Origin: JAWLBM01 sp041687675
Lineage (GTDB): Bacteria; Pseudomonadota; Alphaproteobacteria; Rhizobiales; Pleomorphomonadaceae
Assembly (NCBI GenBank): GCA_041687675.1
Contig: JAWLBM010000009.1
Coordinates: 1 to 64,000, forward strand
Direction of reading: 5' to 3'
Length of the DNA stretch: 64,000 nt
Part shown: piece after piece, positions 1 through 8,260 of the stretch
Layout of the letters: every line of letters begins with the position of its first letter
Position numbering within the stretch: position 1 is the stretch's first letter
Notes under the pieces: generated by a model
Databases searched by the model: none
Seen by the model: only the letters and a program-made list of their open reading frames with translations
Told to the model about the DNA's origin: nothing
Program-made: the position numbers and the translations under genes

Positions 1-2632
1 CGACCGCGGCCGAGGCCGCCGCCTCGAAAGTGGCATCGCCGGGGAAGGCGGCGGCGAGGCGGTGGAGGTTGGCGGGCAGCGTCACGGCCAGCGTCGCGAT
101 GCCGTTCACAAGTGCGGCGGCGCCGATCGCCTCGCCCCGGCTGGTGAAGGTCACCGTTCCGGTCGGCAGCGGCCCGGCGGCGACCGGGGCCACCGCATAG
201 CCGAGAATACCGTCGCCGAGCTGGCCGTTGTAGCGGTCGCCCCAGCACTGGGCCACGCCGCCGCTGGTGAGGGCACAGGTGTGTATGCTGCCCGCCGACA
301 CCGACGTGGCCGCGAGTTCCTGGCCGCCCGGGCCGACCACCGCGACCGGGTGGAGGCTCGACACGGTATCGCCGGTGCCGAGCTGGCCGTCGCTGTTCGA
401 TCCCCAGCAGCGCAGCGCGCCGGACGAGAGCCGGGCGCAGGTGTGGCGGTGGCCGGCCTCGACGGCGACGACGTCCGCGAGGTCTGCGCCGCCCTCGACG
501 ACCACGTGTTTGCGCAGGTGGCGCGAGACCGTCTTCCCGTCCCCGAGCTGGCCGTTGTTGTTGGCCCCCCAGCACTGCAGGTGGTCGAGGCTGTCCACGG
601 CGCAGCTGTGGGCGCCGCCGGCCGCGATCGCCACCGGGTTCTCGCCGAAGAGGCCGATGAATGCCGGCGTCGCCGGGGACAGCAGCTTGGGGTTCACCAC
701 CGGGTCGACCCCGAGTTGACCGGAGCTGTTCAACCCCCAGCAGTAGACGCTGTTCTTGACGCCCTGGACGAGGGCGCAGGTGTGGAAGTTTCCTGCGGCC
801 AGCGCGATCACCTTGGCGGAAAGGTCCTTCACCTCGACCGGTGTACTGGACGACACCAGATTGCCGTCGCCATTGCCGAGCTGGCCATAATCGTTGAGGC
901 CCCAGCAGCGGGCCCCGTCGCCGACGATGGCGCAGGCATGAGTCGCGCCGGCCACGATCGCGCTGGCCGGGCCGCCGAGATCGACGTCGACGGGCGCGGG
1001 GCTGCCTGGCGCGTCGGAGCCATCGCCGAGCTGGCCCTTGTCGTTCCGCCCCCAGCACTTGACGCCGCCATCCGCCATCCGCGCGCAGGTGTGATACTCC
1101 CCGACCGCCACCTCCACCGCGCCGGCGAGGTCGGCCGAGAGCCCCGGCCCGGCCTTCACCGCCAGCGGAACGGCCGAGTCCTTCACGGTCGACCCGTCGC
1201 CGAGCTGGCCGTACTCGCCGTAGCCCCAGCAGCGGACGCCGCCGGCGACGATCGCGCAGGTGTTCCATCCACCGGCCGAGACCGCCCCCGCGGCAAGCGG
1301 GCCGCCATCGACTGTGACCGGCCCGGAAACCGCCCGGAAGGAGGTGCCGCCATTGCCGAGCTGGCCGGACCAGCCGCCGCCCCAGCAGCGGAGCCGCCCG
1401 TCGGCGAGCAGGGCGCAGCCGTGGTAATCGCCCGCCGCAAGGTCGACCGCGGCGGCGGGAAGGCCGGTCACCGCCACCGGGACGAGGCTGTCCACGAGAT
1501 TGCCGCCGCCGAGCTGTCCGTCGCCGCCGTAGCCCCAGCAGCGCACCTCGCCCGCCGCCGTCCGTGCGCAAGAGTGGTCGTCGCCGAGGGCGACCTCGAC
1601 GGCACCGGTGAGGGTGTCGATGCCGCCGATCCCCTTCACCGCCGCGGGGAAGGCCCGGTCGTCGCTGGTACCGTCGCCGAGCTGGCCATAGTCGTTGTCG
1701 CCCCAGCAGACGACCGGGCCGCCGGACAGGGCGGCGCAGCTGTGGGCGTAGCCCGCGTCGATCGCGACGGCGCCGGCCAGCGGCGCGGCACTGTTGCCCG
1801 GCCCGACCACCGCGACGGGAGTGGTCACGTCGTCGGAGCTCGCCATCCCGGTGCCGACCTGGCCGCTGCTGTTCCTGCCCCAGCAATGGACGGACCCGCC
1901 GGCGGCGAGCGCGCAGGTGTGGCTGCGTCCGGCGGCGAGCGCCACGACCCCGCCGAGCTGGGCGAGGCCGGAGCCGGCCGGCCCGACCACCGGGGCCGGA
2001 ATCGGCTCGTCGGCCCCTGCAACGCCGCGGCCGAGCTCGCCGTCGTTGTTCTCCCCCCAGCAGCGAACCGTCCCGTCGCCGAGCAGGGCGCAACTGTGGT
2101 ACCAGCCCGCGGCGATCGCCGTGACGCCGGCGAGACCGGCGACCTTCACCGGCGTCGGCTGGACAGTGTCGGGCGTGTCGGCCCCCAGCTGTCCGTCGGC
2201 ATTGCCGCCCCAGCAGGCGACGGTGGCGTCGGTCAGCAGGGCGCAGGTGTGCTCGGCCCCCGTGGCGACTGCGGTCGCACCGGCAAGCAGTCCGACGCCG
2301 CCGACCCCGGCGACCGCGACCGGCCAGGCGCGGTCCGTCGTCGTGCCGTCGCCAAGCTGGCCGTCGGAGTTGTAGCCCCAGCACACCACCCCGCCCGCCG
2401 CGGTGACCGCGCAGCTGTGCTCCTCGCCGCCGTCCACCTTCCCCGGGCCGGAGGCGTCGAAGAGGAGCCCCGCCGTCGCCGTCAGTGTCACCGGCTGGTC
2501 CATCCGGCCTGGCGCGGGCGTGGCGGCGAGCGACACCGACGCCGGCTCCTTGGCGGCGGCGGGCGCGACGGCGAGCCAGGCCCCGGCGACAGCGGCGAGC
2601 ATGCGGGCGGCTGAGCGGCGGGCAACGGACAT
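1..2632 (-). CDS. Exported RCC1-repeat (beta-propeller) protein, partial
   Basis: This frame is open from an ATG at 2632 to the left edge, giving 877 codons and no stop, so the C-terminus lies outside the window. A signal peptide (about residues 1-28, MSVARRSAARMLAAVAGAWL then an Ala-rich cleavage region) precedes fourteen repeats of about 50-60 residues. Each has a HxCA motif and a CWGxxxxGQLGxG motif, the RCC1 (regulator of chromosome condensation) signature. Fourteen blades would make two seven-bladed propellers. Every repeat carries the two Cys residues, which could form disulfides outside the cytoplasm. A stretch resembling the first strands of a bacterial Ig-like domain (SLAATPAPGRMDQPVTLTAT) lies before the repeats, and the rest of such a domain (PTGTVTFTSRGEAIG, then AFPGDATFEA) follows them. 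The role is unknown; surface adhesion or ligand binding is a guess. The fold call is secure. Confidence 0.88.
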   Translation of the reverse strand, partial: MSVARRSAARMLAAVAGAWLAVAPAAAKEPASVSLAATPAPGRMDQPVTLTATAGLLFDASGPGKVDGGEEHSCAVTAAGGVVCWGYNSDGQLGDGTTTDRAWPVAVAGVGGVGLLAGATAVATGAEHTCALLTDATVACWGGNADGQLGADTPDTVQPTPVKVAGLAGVTAIAAGWYHSCALLGDGTVRCWGENNDGELGRGVAGADEPIPAPVVGPAGSGLAQLGGVVALAAGRSHTCALAAGGSVHCWGRNSSGQVGTGMASSDDVTTPVAVVGPGNSAAPLAGAVAIDAGYAHSCAALSGGPVVCWGDNDYGQLGDGTSDDRAFPAAVKGIGGIDTLTGAVEVALGDDHSCARTAAGEVRCWGYGGDGQLGGGNLVDSLVPVAVTGLPAAAVDLAAGDYHGCALLADGRLRCWGGGWSGQLGNGGTSFRAVSGPVTVDGGPLAAGAVSAGGWNTCAIVAGGVRCWGYGEYGQLGDGSTVKDSAVPLAVKAGPGLSADLAGAVEVAVGEYHTCARMADGGVKCWGRNDKGQLGDGSDAPGSPAPVDVDLGGPASAIVAGATHACAIVGDGARCWGLNDYGQLGNGDGNLVSSSTPVEVKDLSAKVIALAAGNFHTCALVQGVKNSVYCWGLNSSGQLGVDPVVNPKLLSPATPAFIGLFGENPVAIAAGGAHSCAVDSLDHLQCWGANNNGQLGDGKTVSRHLRKHVVVEGGADLADVVAVEAGHRHTCARLSSGALRCWGSNSDGQLGTGDTVSSLHPVAVVGPGGQELAATSVSAGSIHTCALTSGGVAQCWGDRYNGQLGDGILGYAVAPVAAGPLPTGTVTFTSRGEAIGAAALVNGIATLAVTLPANLHRLAAAFPGDATFEAAASAAV

Positions 2633-2695
2633 CAACGGGCCTCCGGTTCGGCGAGGGTGGCCAGGCAAGGCCCGGCGGACCCGCAATATCATGCA

Positions 2696-2709
2696 GTGAA
2701 AGTATTCAC
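2696..2709. promoter_or_regulatory. Small palindrome upstream of the RCC1 gene
   Basis: GTGAA-AGTA-TTCAC is a perfect 5-bp inverted repeat in an AT-rich island 64-77 bp before the RCC1 start. The AT-rich island is probably that gene's promoter region; an operator role for the palindrome is inferred only from position. Confidence 0.25.
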
Positions 2710-2750
2710 AATTACGGGACGGCCGGATGCCCGGGGGGCGGACGAGGAAA

Positions 2751-2873
2751 ACCCTTCTCCCGTCGGGGAGACGGTGCCCGAGGGGCGGATGAGGGAAGCC
2801 CCGGCGTCGGTGCGTCCTCCTTCATCCGCCGGCGTGCTCCGGCACTTTCTCCCGTGGGGAGAAGCGGAGCCCC
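2751..2873. repeat. Two facing copies of an intergenic palindromic repeat
   Basis: A unit reading CTTCTCCCGTCGGGGAG, then GGTGCCCGAGGGGCGGATGAGGG, is followed by an inverted copy that starts TTCATCCGCC and ends TTTCTCCCGTGGGGAGAAG. Four related units occur at 37445-37720. They lie only between genes and can form hairpins (the TTCTCCC/GGGGAGAAG arms), as REP/BIME-type elements do. The rest of the 435-bp gap 2633-3067 holds no convincing gene; hisS starts at its right edge. Confidence 0.7.
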
Positions 2874-3067
2874 CGGCTCCCGCCGGGCGGGGAGCGCGAC
2901 GGCCACGGGACCCGTGGCGGCGCGTCCTTCCGGCATCCGCCCGGCCGCGCCTTGCCCTTCCCCCGCCGATCGTCTAGTGGAACCCGCGCGCGGGATGCGC
3001 GCCGGCCGCGGCGGCCGGGCGGCGTTCGCCCGCACCCTGTTCCTCGAGACCCCGAGCGCATCGGCCC

Positions 3068-4567
3068 ATGTCGGACTTCCTCAAGGCGCGGCTCCCGCGT
3101 GGTTTCGTCGACCGCACCGCCTCCGAGGTGGAGGCGACCGAGGCGATGCTCCGCGTCATCCGCCGCACCTACGCCCTCTACGGCTTCGAGCCGGTGGAGA
3201 CGCCGCTCGTCGAGTACACCGACGCGCTCGGCAAGTTCCTGCCCGACCAGGACCGCCCGAACGAGGGCGTGTTCTCCTTCCAGGACGACGACGAGCAGTG
3301 GCTGAGCCTGCGCTACGACCTCACCGCGCCGCTCGCCCGCTTCTACGCGGAGAACCACGAGCGGCTGGCCAAGCCCTACCGCAGCTACCGGGCCGGCTGG
3401 GTGTTCCGCAACGAGAAGCCCGGGCCGGGCCGCTTCCGCCAGTTCATGCAGTTCGACGCCGACACGGTCGGCGCACCCTCGGTCGCCGCCGACGCGGAGA
3501 TCTGCATGATGGCCGCCGACACCATGGAGGCGCTCGGCATCGCCCGCGGCGACTATGCGATCCGGGTGAACAACCGCAAGGTGCTCGACGGCGTGATGGA
3601 GGCGGCCGGCATCGGCGGCCCCGAGCACGCCGGCACCCGCCTCACCGTGCTCCGCGCCATCGACAAGCTGGACAAGTTTCCGGTTGGTGAGGTCATGAAG
3701 CTGCTCGGACCCGGGCGGCTGGACGAAAGTGGTGATTTCACCAAAGGCGCTGGATTGAGCGACGCTCAAATTATGCGGATCGTGAACATGACCGGGGATC
3801 CGGGCGACCCGACCACGGGTCCCTCGGGTGCGACGAACGGCATGACGGTTTCAAACATGGAGAGCGTGGTCGGCGATACCGAATCCGGACGGCAGGGCGT
3901 CGAGGAACTGCGCCTCATCGCCCGCCTCGTCGAGGCCGCCGGCTATGCCGACCGGGTCCGCATAGACCCCTCGGTCGTCCGCGGCCTCGAATACTACACC
4001 GGCCCGGTCTACGAGGCCGAGCTCACCTTCGAGGTGACCGGCGACGACGGCCGGCCGGTGCGCTTCGGCTCGGTCGGCGGCGGCGGGCGCTACGACGGCC
4101 TCGTCGGCCGCTTCCTCAAGGAGCCGGTGCCGGCCACCGGCTTCTCGATCGGCGTCTCGCGGCTCGCCGCCGCGCTGAAGACGCTCGGCAAGCTCGGCGG
4201 CGCCGTCGCGCGCGGGCCGGTGGTGGTGCTCACCATGGACCGCTCGGAGGAGGCGCTCGCCGACTACCAGGCGATGGTTGCGGAGCTGCGCGCCGCCGGC
4301 ATCGCCGCCGAGATGTACCTCGGCGCCTCCGGCATGAAGGCGCAGATGAAGTACGCCGACCGCCGCAACGCGCCCTGCGCCGTCATCGTCGGCTCCGACG
4401 AGCGGGCGGCCGGCAAGGTGCAGCTGAAGGACCTCGCCCTCGGCAAGCGGCTCTCCGCCTCGATCGAGAGCAACGCCGAGTGGCGCGCCGGGCGGCCGGC
4501 GCAGAGCGAGGTCGAGCGCGGCCGGCTGGTGGAGGCCGTGCGCGCCATCCTCGACGCGGAGGAGTGA
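3068..4567 (+). CDS. hisS: Histidyl-tRNA synthetase
   Basis: The 499-residue class II aminoacyl-tRNA synthetase charges tRNA-His in the cytoplasm. Motif 1 region is near the N-terminus (LPRGFVD), motif 2 is RAGWVFRNEKPGPGRFRQF (about residues 115-133), the histidine-binding HisA motif is RGLEYYTGPVYE (about 302-313) and motif 3 is VGGGGRYDGLVGRF. A C-terminal anticodon-binding domain follows. The protein is longer than the roughly 420-residue E. coli enzyme and belongs to the divergent alphaproteobacterial type. The stop is 4 bp before hisZ, itself a HisRS paralogue, so the three his genes form one operon. No strong ribosome-binding site precedes the ATG, but the N-terminus aligns with the family. 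Confidence 0.96.
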   Translation: MSDFLKARLPRGFVDRTASEVEATEAMLRVIRRTYALYGFEPVETPLVEYTDALGKFLPDQDRPNEGVFSFQDDDEQWLSLRYDLTAPLARFYAENHERLAKPYRSYRAGWVFRNEKPGPGRFRQFMQFDADTVGAPSVAADAEICMMAADTMEALGIARGDYAIRVNNRKVLDGVMEAAGIGGPEHAGTRLTVLRAIDKLDKFPVGEVMKLLGPGRLDESGDFTKGAGLSDAQIMRIVNMTGDPGDPTTGPSGATNGMTVSNMESVVGDTESGRQGVEELRLIARLVEAAGYADRVRIDPSVVRGLEYYTGPVYEAELTFEVTGDDGRPVRFGSVGGGGRYDGLVGRFLKEPVPATGFSIGVSRLAAALKTLGKLGGAVARGPVVVLTMDRSEEALADYQAMVAELRAAGIAAEMYLGASGMKAQMKYADRRNAPCAVIVGSDERAAGKVQLKDLALGKRLSASIESNAEWRAGRPAQSEVERGRLVEAVRAILDAEE

Positions 4568-4571
4568 GGCG

Positions 4572-5690
4572 ATGACCGATCCGCTCGCCGAGGCCGCCGC
4601 CCTCTTCCGCGACCGCGGCTTCGTGCCGGTCGACGTGCCGGTGCTGCTGCCGATGGAGGACTTCGTGCGGATCTCCGGCGAGGAGTTCCGCCGCCGCATC
4701 TTCGTCACCAGCGACACCCGCGGCAACGACCGGTGCCTCAGGCCCGAGTTCACCATCCCGGTCTGCCGCCAGCGGCTCGCGGCCGATCCCGAGGGCGGGC
4801 GCTTCTCCTATTCGGGCCGCATCTTCCGCAACGGCCGCCCCGGCGAGGCGGACGAGGTCTGGCAGATCGGCGGCGAGATCATCGGCCGCCACCAGGCGGC
4901 CGCGGCGGACGCGGAGGCGCTGGCGCTGGCCCTCGAGGTGGCGCGCGGCTTCGGCCTGTCCCGCCCGCAGGTGGTGATCGGCGACGTCGGCCTGTTCACC
5001 GCCCTGCTCGATTCCCTGTCGCTGCCGCCGGCCTGGAAGCGGCGGCTGACGGCCCTCTTCGGCGACCCGGCGCGGATCGTCGAGACGCTCGTCGGCATGG
5101 CCGACCGCCGCGCCGGCTTCTCCGGCTTCGCCGCCCACGGCGAGATCATCGCCGCGCTGTCGCGCTTTCCCTCCGACAAGGTGGGCGAGCTCTTCGCCGA
5201 CATCCTCTCCATCGCCGGCATCCGGACCGTCGGCGGCCGCTCGACGGGCGAGATCGCCGAGCGGGTGCTCGAGCAGGCGATGCTCGCCGCCGAGGACGTG
5301 ATCCCGTCCGGCCATACGGAGGCGATCCGCCGCCTGCTCGCCGCCGAGGCGCCGCTCGGCGAAGGGGCGGCCGCGCTCGGCGCTCTCTCCGCCGCGATCG
5401 GCCGGCCGGAGCGCTTCGAGGCGGCGGTCGCCGCCTTCGCGGCGCGGGAGGAGGCGCTCGCCGCCGTGCTCGGCGAGGCGGAGGCGACCTTCTCGGCCAC
5501 CTTCGGCCGCAAGCTCGGCTACTACGACGGCTTCGTCTTCGACGTGTTCGACCCGGCGCGCCCGGAGGTCGGGCAGGTGTGCGGCGGCGGCCGCTACGAC
5601 GGCCTGCTCGCCGGCTTCGGCGCCGCGCCCGGCGTGCGCGCCGTCGGCTTCGCGGTCTGGACCGAACGCTTCGCGGGAGGCGGCGCATGA
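4572..5690 (+). CDS. hisZ: ATP phosphoribosyltransferase regulatory subunit
   Basis: HisZ is a catalytically inactive HisRS-like protein that assembles with HisG and makes the first enzyme of histidine synthesis active and feedback-sensitive. The 372-residue product has the class II synthetase core: YSGRIFRNGRPGEADEVWQ matches motif 2 and CGGGRYDGLL matches motif 3, but there is no separate anticodon-binding domain. It begins 4 bp after the hisS stop with a GGAG ribosome-binding site overlapping that stop, and its own stop overlaps the hisG start (ATGA), so translation of all three is probably coupled. Confidence 0.94.
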   Translation: MTDPLAEAAALFRDRGFVPVDVPVLLPMEDFVRISGEEFRRRIFVTSDTRGNDRCLRPEFTIPVCRQRLAADPEGGRFSYSGRIFRNGRPGEADEVWQIGGEIIGRHQAAAADAEALALALEVARGFGLSRPQVVIGDVGLFTALLDSLSLPPAWKRRLTALFGDPARIVETLVGMADRRAGFSGFAAHGEIIAALSRFPSDKVGELFADILSIAGIRTVGGRSTGEIAERVLEQAMLAAEDVIPSGHTEAIRRLLAAEAPLGEGAAALGALSAAIGRPERFEAAVAAFAAREEALAAVLGEAEATFSATFGRKLGYYDGFVFDVFDPARPEVGQVCGGGRYDGLLAGFGAAPGVRAVGFAVWTERFAGGGA

Positions 5691-6691
5691 GCGACACCCT
5701 CGTCCTCGCCATCCCCTCCAAGGGGCGGCTGCAGGAGCAGACGCTTTCCTTCCTCGACCGCTCGGGCCTCACCGTGCGGCAGGCCCGCGGGGCGCGCGAC
5801 TACTTCGGGCAGGTGGACGGGGTGGAGGACTGCGTCGTCCAGTTCCGCTCCGCCTCCGAGATCGCCCGCGAGATCGGCGCCGGCAAGGTGCACCTCGCCG
5901 TCACCGGCATGGACCTCCTGCACGAGACGCTCGATCCCGGCCAGGAGGAGATCCGCCCGGGGACGGACCTCGACAAGGCGGCGCCGGACCCGGCCCATGT
6001 GGTCACCCGCCTCGGCTTCGGCCAGGCCGACGTGGTGGTCGCGGTGCCGCAGGCCTGGCTCGACGTGCAGACGATGGCGGACCTTGCCGACGTCGCCGCC
6101 CGCTTCCGGCTGAAGCACCACCGGCCGATGCGGGTCGCCACCAAGTACGTCTCGCTCACCCGCCGCTTCCTCACCGGCCACGGCGTCCACGACTACCTGA
6201 TCGTGGAGAGCCCCGGCGCCACGGAGGGCGCTCCGGCCTCGGGCAACGCCGAGCTGATCGTCGATATCACCTCGACCGGCCGGACACTGGCCGAGAACGG
6301 GCTGAAAGTCGTCGATGACGGGGTGATGATGCGCTCGGAAGCGGTGCTCGCCGCCGCGCTCACGGCGGACTGGGGCGAGGGCGCGCGGGAGGCGGCCCGG
6401 GTGATGCTGACCCGCATCGCCGCCGACGCCCGGGCCCGCGCGGTGAAGCGCGTCGAGGCGGCGATCGAGCCGAGCGAGGCCCTCGTCATCGCCGCGCACG
6501 CGCGCTTCGGCGCCACCGCGCCGGTCTCCGGCAGCTCGCTGGTGCTGATCTGCCCGTCGCGGGCGGTGCACGCCTGCGCGGCCTGGCTGATCGCGTCCGG
6601 CGCGAGGGCCGTGACGGTGCAGCCGGTTGAGTATGTCTTCGAGGCGGAAAACCCGCTCTACGATGCGCTCGCCGAGCGGCTCGGCGACTGA
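5687..6691 (+). CDS. hisG: ATP phosphoribosyltransferase catalytic subunit, long variant
   Basis: HisG condenses ATP and PRPP to phosphoribosyl-ATP, the first step of histidine synthesis. The catalytic core begins LAIPSKGRLQEQTL and includes the PRPP-binding region ELIVDITSTGRTLAENGL (about residues 192-209). The ATG overlaps the hisZ stop. At 334 residues it is about 100 longer than the short-form HisG (roughly 210-230) that normally partners HisZ. The extra C-terminal part (from about residue 235, ending VQPVEYVFEAENPLYDALAE) does not obviously match the long-form regulatory domain. Long HisG proteins next to hisZ exist in some relatives, so this is a lineage variant rather than a fusion artefact. 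Confidence 0.93.
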   Translation: MSDTLVLAIPSKGRLQEQTLSFLDRSGLTVRQARGARDYFGQVDGVEDCVVQFRSASEIAREIGAGKVHLAVTGMDLLHETLDPGQEEIRPGTDLDKAAPDPAHVVTRLGFGQADVVVAVPQAWLDVQTMADLADVAARFRLKHHRPMRVATKYVSLTRRFLTGHGVHDYLIVESPGATEGAPASGNAELIVDITSTGRTLAENGLKVVDDGVMMRSEAVLAAALTADWGEGAREAARVMLTRIAADARARAVKRVEAAIEPSEALVIAAHARFGATAPVSGSSLVLICPSRAVHACAAWLIASGARAVTVQPVEYVFEAENPLYDALAERLGD

Positions 6692-6696
6692 CGGCC

Positions 6697-7332
6697 TCAG
6701 CGCGGCGGCGTGAAGGCCGCCCGCGCCTCCTCGCAGGCGCCGCGGCAGGCGCAGCCCTCCAGGTGGTCGTTGACCAGCCCCATCGACTGCATGAAGGCGT
6801 AGATCGTCGTCGGCCCGACGAAGCTCCAGCCGAGCCGGCGGAGTTCCTTCGACAGCGCGGTCGATTCGGCCGTCTTCGCCGGCAAATCGCCGATCGCGCG
6901 CGGCGCCGCCTCGCGCGGTTCGGGCGCGTGGCGCCAGGCCAGGCGGGCCAGCGAGCCGTGCGCCTCGCGGACCGCCGGCATCCGCCGGGCGTTGTTGATC
7001 ACCGACAGGATCTTGCCGCGATGGCGCACGATGCCGGCGTCGGCGACGAGCCGCTCCACGTCCGCCTCGTCGAAGCGGGCGATGGCGTCCGGGTCGAAGC
7101 CGGCGAAGGCGGTGCGGAAGTTCTCGCGCTTGCGCAGGATGGTGATCCAGGCGAGCCCCGACTGGAACCCCTCCAGGCAGATCTTCTCGAACAGCAGCCG
7201 GTCGTCCGCCACCGGCCGGCCCCATTCGCCGTCGTGGTAGGCGAGGTAGAGCGGGTCGCTGCCCGGCCAGAAGCAGCGGACGAGGCCGTCCGGGCCGACG
7301 GCGAGGGGCGGGCGGGGCGCTTCCATGTTCAT
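6697..7332 (-). CDS. tag: DNA-3-methyladenine glycosylase I
   Basis: Tag removes 3-methyladenine from alkylated DNA in base-excision repair. The sequence RCFWPGSDPLYLAYHDGEWG near the N-terminus and NDHLEGCACRGAC near the C-terminus contain the Cys/His and His/Cys pairs that bind structural zinc in this family. FQSGLAWITILRKRENFR holds the base-recognition core. I start at the ATG at 7332 (211 residues); an ATG two codons later is equally possible, and an upstream GTG at 7389 that overlaps the neighbouring stop would add an unconserved 19-residue leader. The gene runs convergently to hisG with a 5-bp gap. Confidence 0.93.
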   Translation of the reverse strand: MNMEAPRPPLAVGPDGLVRCFWPGSDPLYLAYHDGEWGRPVADDRLLFEKICLEGFQSGLAWITILRKRENFRTAFAGFDPDAIARFDEADVERLVADAGIVRHRGKILSVINNARRMPAVREAHGSLARLAWRHAPEPREAAPRAIGDLPAKTAESTALSKELRRLGWSFVGPTTIYAFMQSMGLVNDHLEGCACRGACEEARAAFTPPR

Positions 7333-7385
7333 GCTATGTTCGTAGCACCGAATCGCCGCGGCGGCAACCGCGGCCGCCGGCTCCC

Positions 7386-8093
7386 TCACGCGAACAGGGC
7401 GTCGATGTCGTCCTGGCTGGCGACGCCGTCGGACTCCGGCAGGGCGGGGCCGTTGAGGAGGGCGGCGTCGCCGACCTTCTGCATGGACGGGTCGGCCTCG
7501 ATCGAGGCGAAGTTCTCCAGCCCGCCCCAGATCTCCATCATCCGGTGCACCCGGTCCTCGATGAAGCCGAGGACGTTGACCACCTTGGTGATCCGCTGGC
7601 CGGTGAGGTCCTGGAAGTTGCAGGCCTCGAAGATGGCCAGCACCTTGTCCTGGATGTCCTGGACGAGCTCCGCGTCGGTGCCCTTCGAGCGGGCGGCGAG
7701 GGTGGCCGCCGCCTCGTCGATGGCCTCGGCCGCGCCGAGGATCTGCTCGGTCGCCTGCTCGGTGCCGCCGACGACCGCGTCGAGCTCGTCGGTGACGCGG
7801 GTCATCTCCTGGCCCTTGAAGCCGGAGACGTGCAGGGTGGCGATCTCGCGCTTGGTGCGCTCGATAGCCTCCTGGATGCCGTCGAGCTCGGTCTTCAGCT
7901 TGTAGGCCTCGGTGAACTGGCGGCGGTACTCCTCGACGAGTTCGGTGGAGACGTCGCGCTGCGGCGTCACCATGCGCTTCAGGTCGGCGATCTCCCTCAG
8001 GATCTCCTCCGACCGGTCCGCCCCCCGATCCGCGGCGACCTGCGCCGTTCCCAGCAAAGTCTCGACCCGGAACGCCCTGCGGACTGCAGCCAT
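7386..8093 (-). CDS. CheZ-like protein phosphatase (paralogue 1)
   Basis: The 235-residue protein is mostly helical and carries ACNFQDLTGQRITKVV (about residues 156-171), which matches the CheZ phosphatase helix including the Asp and Gln that drive CheY-P dephosphorylation in E. coli. The C-terminal SQDDIDALFA resembles the CheZ tail that docks onto CheY. GGAGAGG 6 bp upstream supports the ATG at 8093 over an earlier TTG at 8108. A second CheZ-like gene lies beside cheY at 36744. No chemotaxis gene adjoins this copy, so it may serve a different stand-alone receiver; that is inference. Confidence 0.82.
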   Translation of the reverse strand: MAAVRRAFRVETLLGTAQVAADRGADRSEEILREIADLKRMVTPQRDVSTELVEEYRRQFTEAYKLKTELDGIQEAIERTKREIATLHVSGFKGQEMTRVTDELDAVVGGTEQATEQILGAAEAIDEAAATLAARSKGTDAELVQDIQDKVLAIFEACNFQDLTGQRITKVVNVLGFIEDRVHRMMEIWGGLENFASIEADPSMQKVGDAALLNGPALPESDGVASQDDIDALFA

Positions 8094-8200
8094 GTCCAAC
8101 CTCTCCAAACCGGGAGGGAACCTAGGGCGGCATCGGTTAATATGCCGTGTCCGCTGCAGCCGGGCGCCGCAAGTTGCTCACGGGCGCGTGATTGAACCGA

Positions 8201-8228
8201 TTGATTCCGCCGCGAAGGCCGGTATTCT
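8201..8228 (+). promoter_or_regulatory. Candidate sigma-70 promoter
   Basis: TTGATT and TATTCT hexamers are separated by 16 bp and end 32 bp before the DUF2927 start. The spacing and sequence are plausible for a housekeeping promoter, but this is pattern matching only. Confidence 0.35.
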
Positions 8229-8260
8229 GGACTCTGGAGCAACGGGCGGGAACTCGGCGC

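Noticed and set aside
62..2614. An 850-codon open frame on the plus strand with AELAV-type repeats.
   Set aside because: It is the antisense shadow of the RCC1 repeats; the minus frame has the signal peptide and family motifs.
1..2632. Regular spacing of about 165 bp resembling a repeat array such as CRISPR.
   Set aside because: The units are diverged protein-coding RCC1 repeats, far longer than CRISPR units and without identical short repeats.
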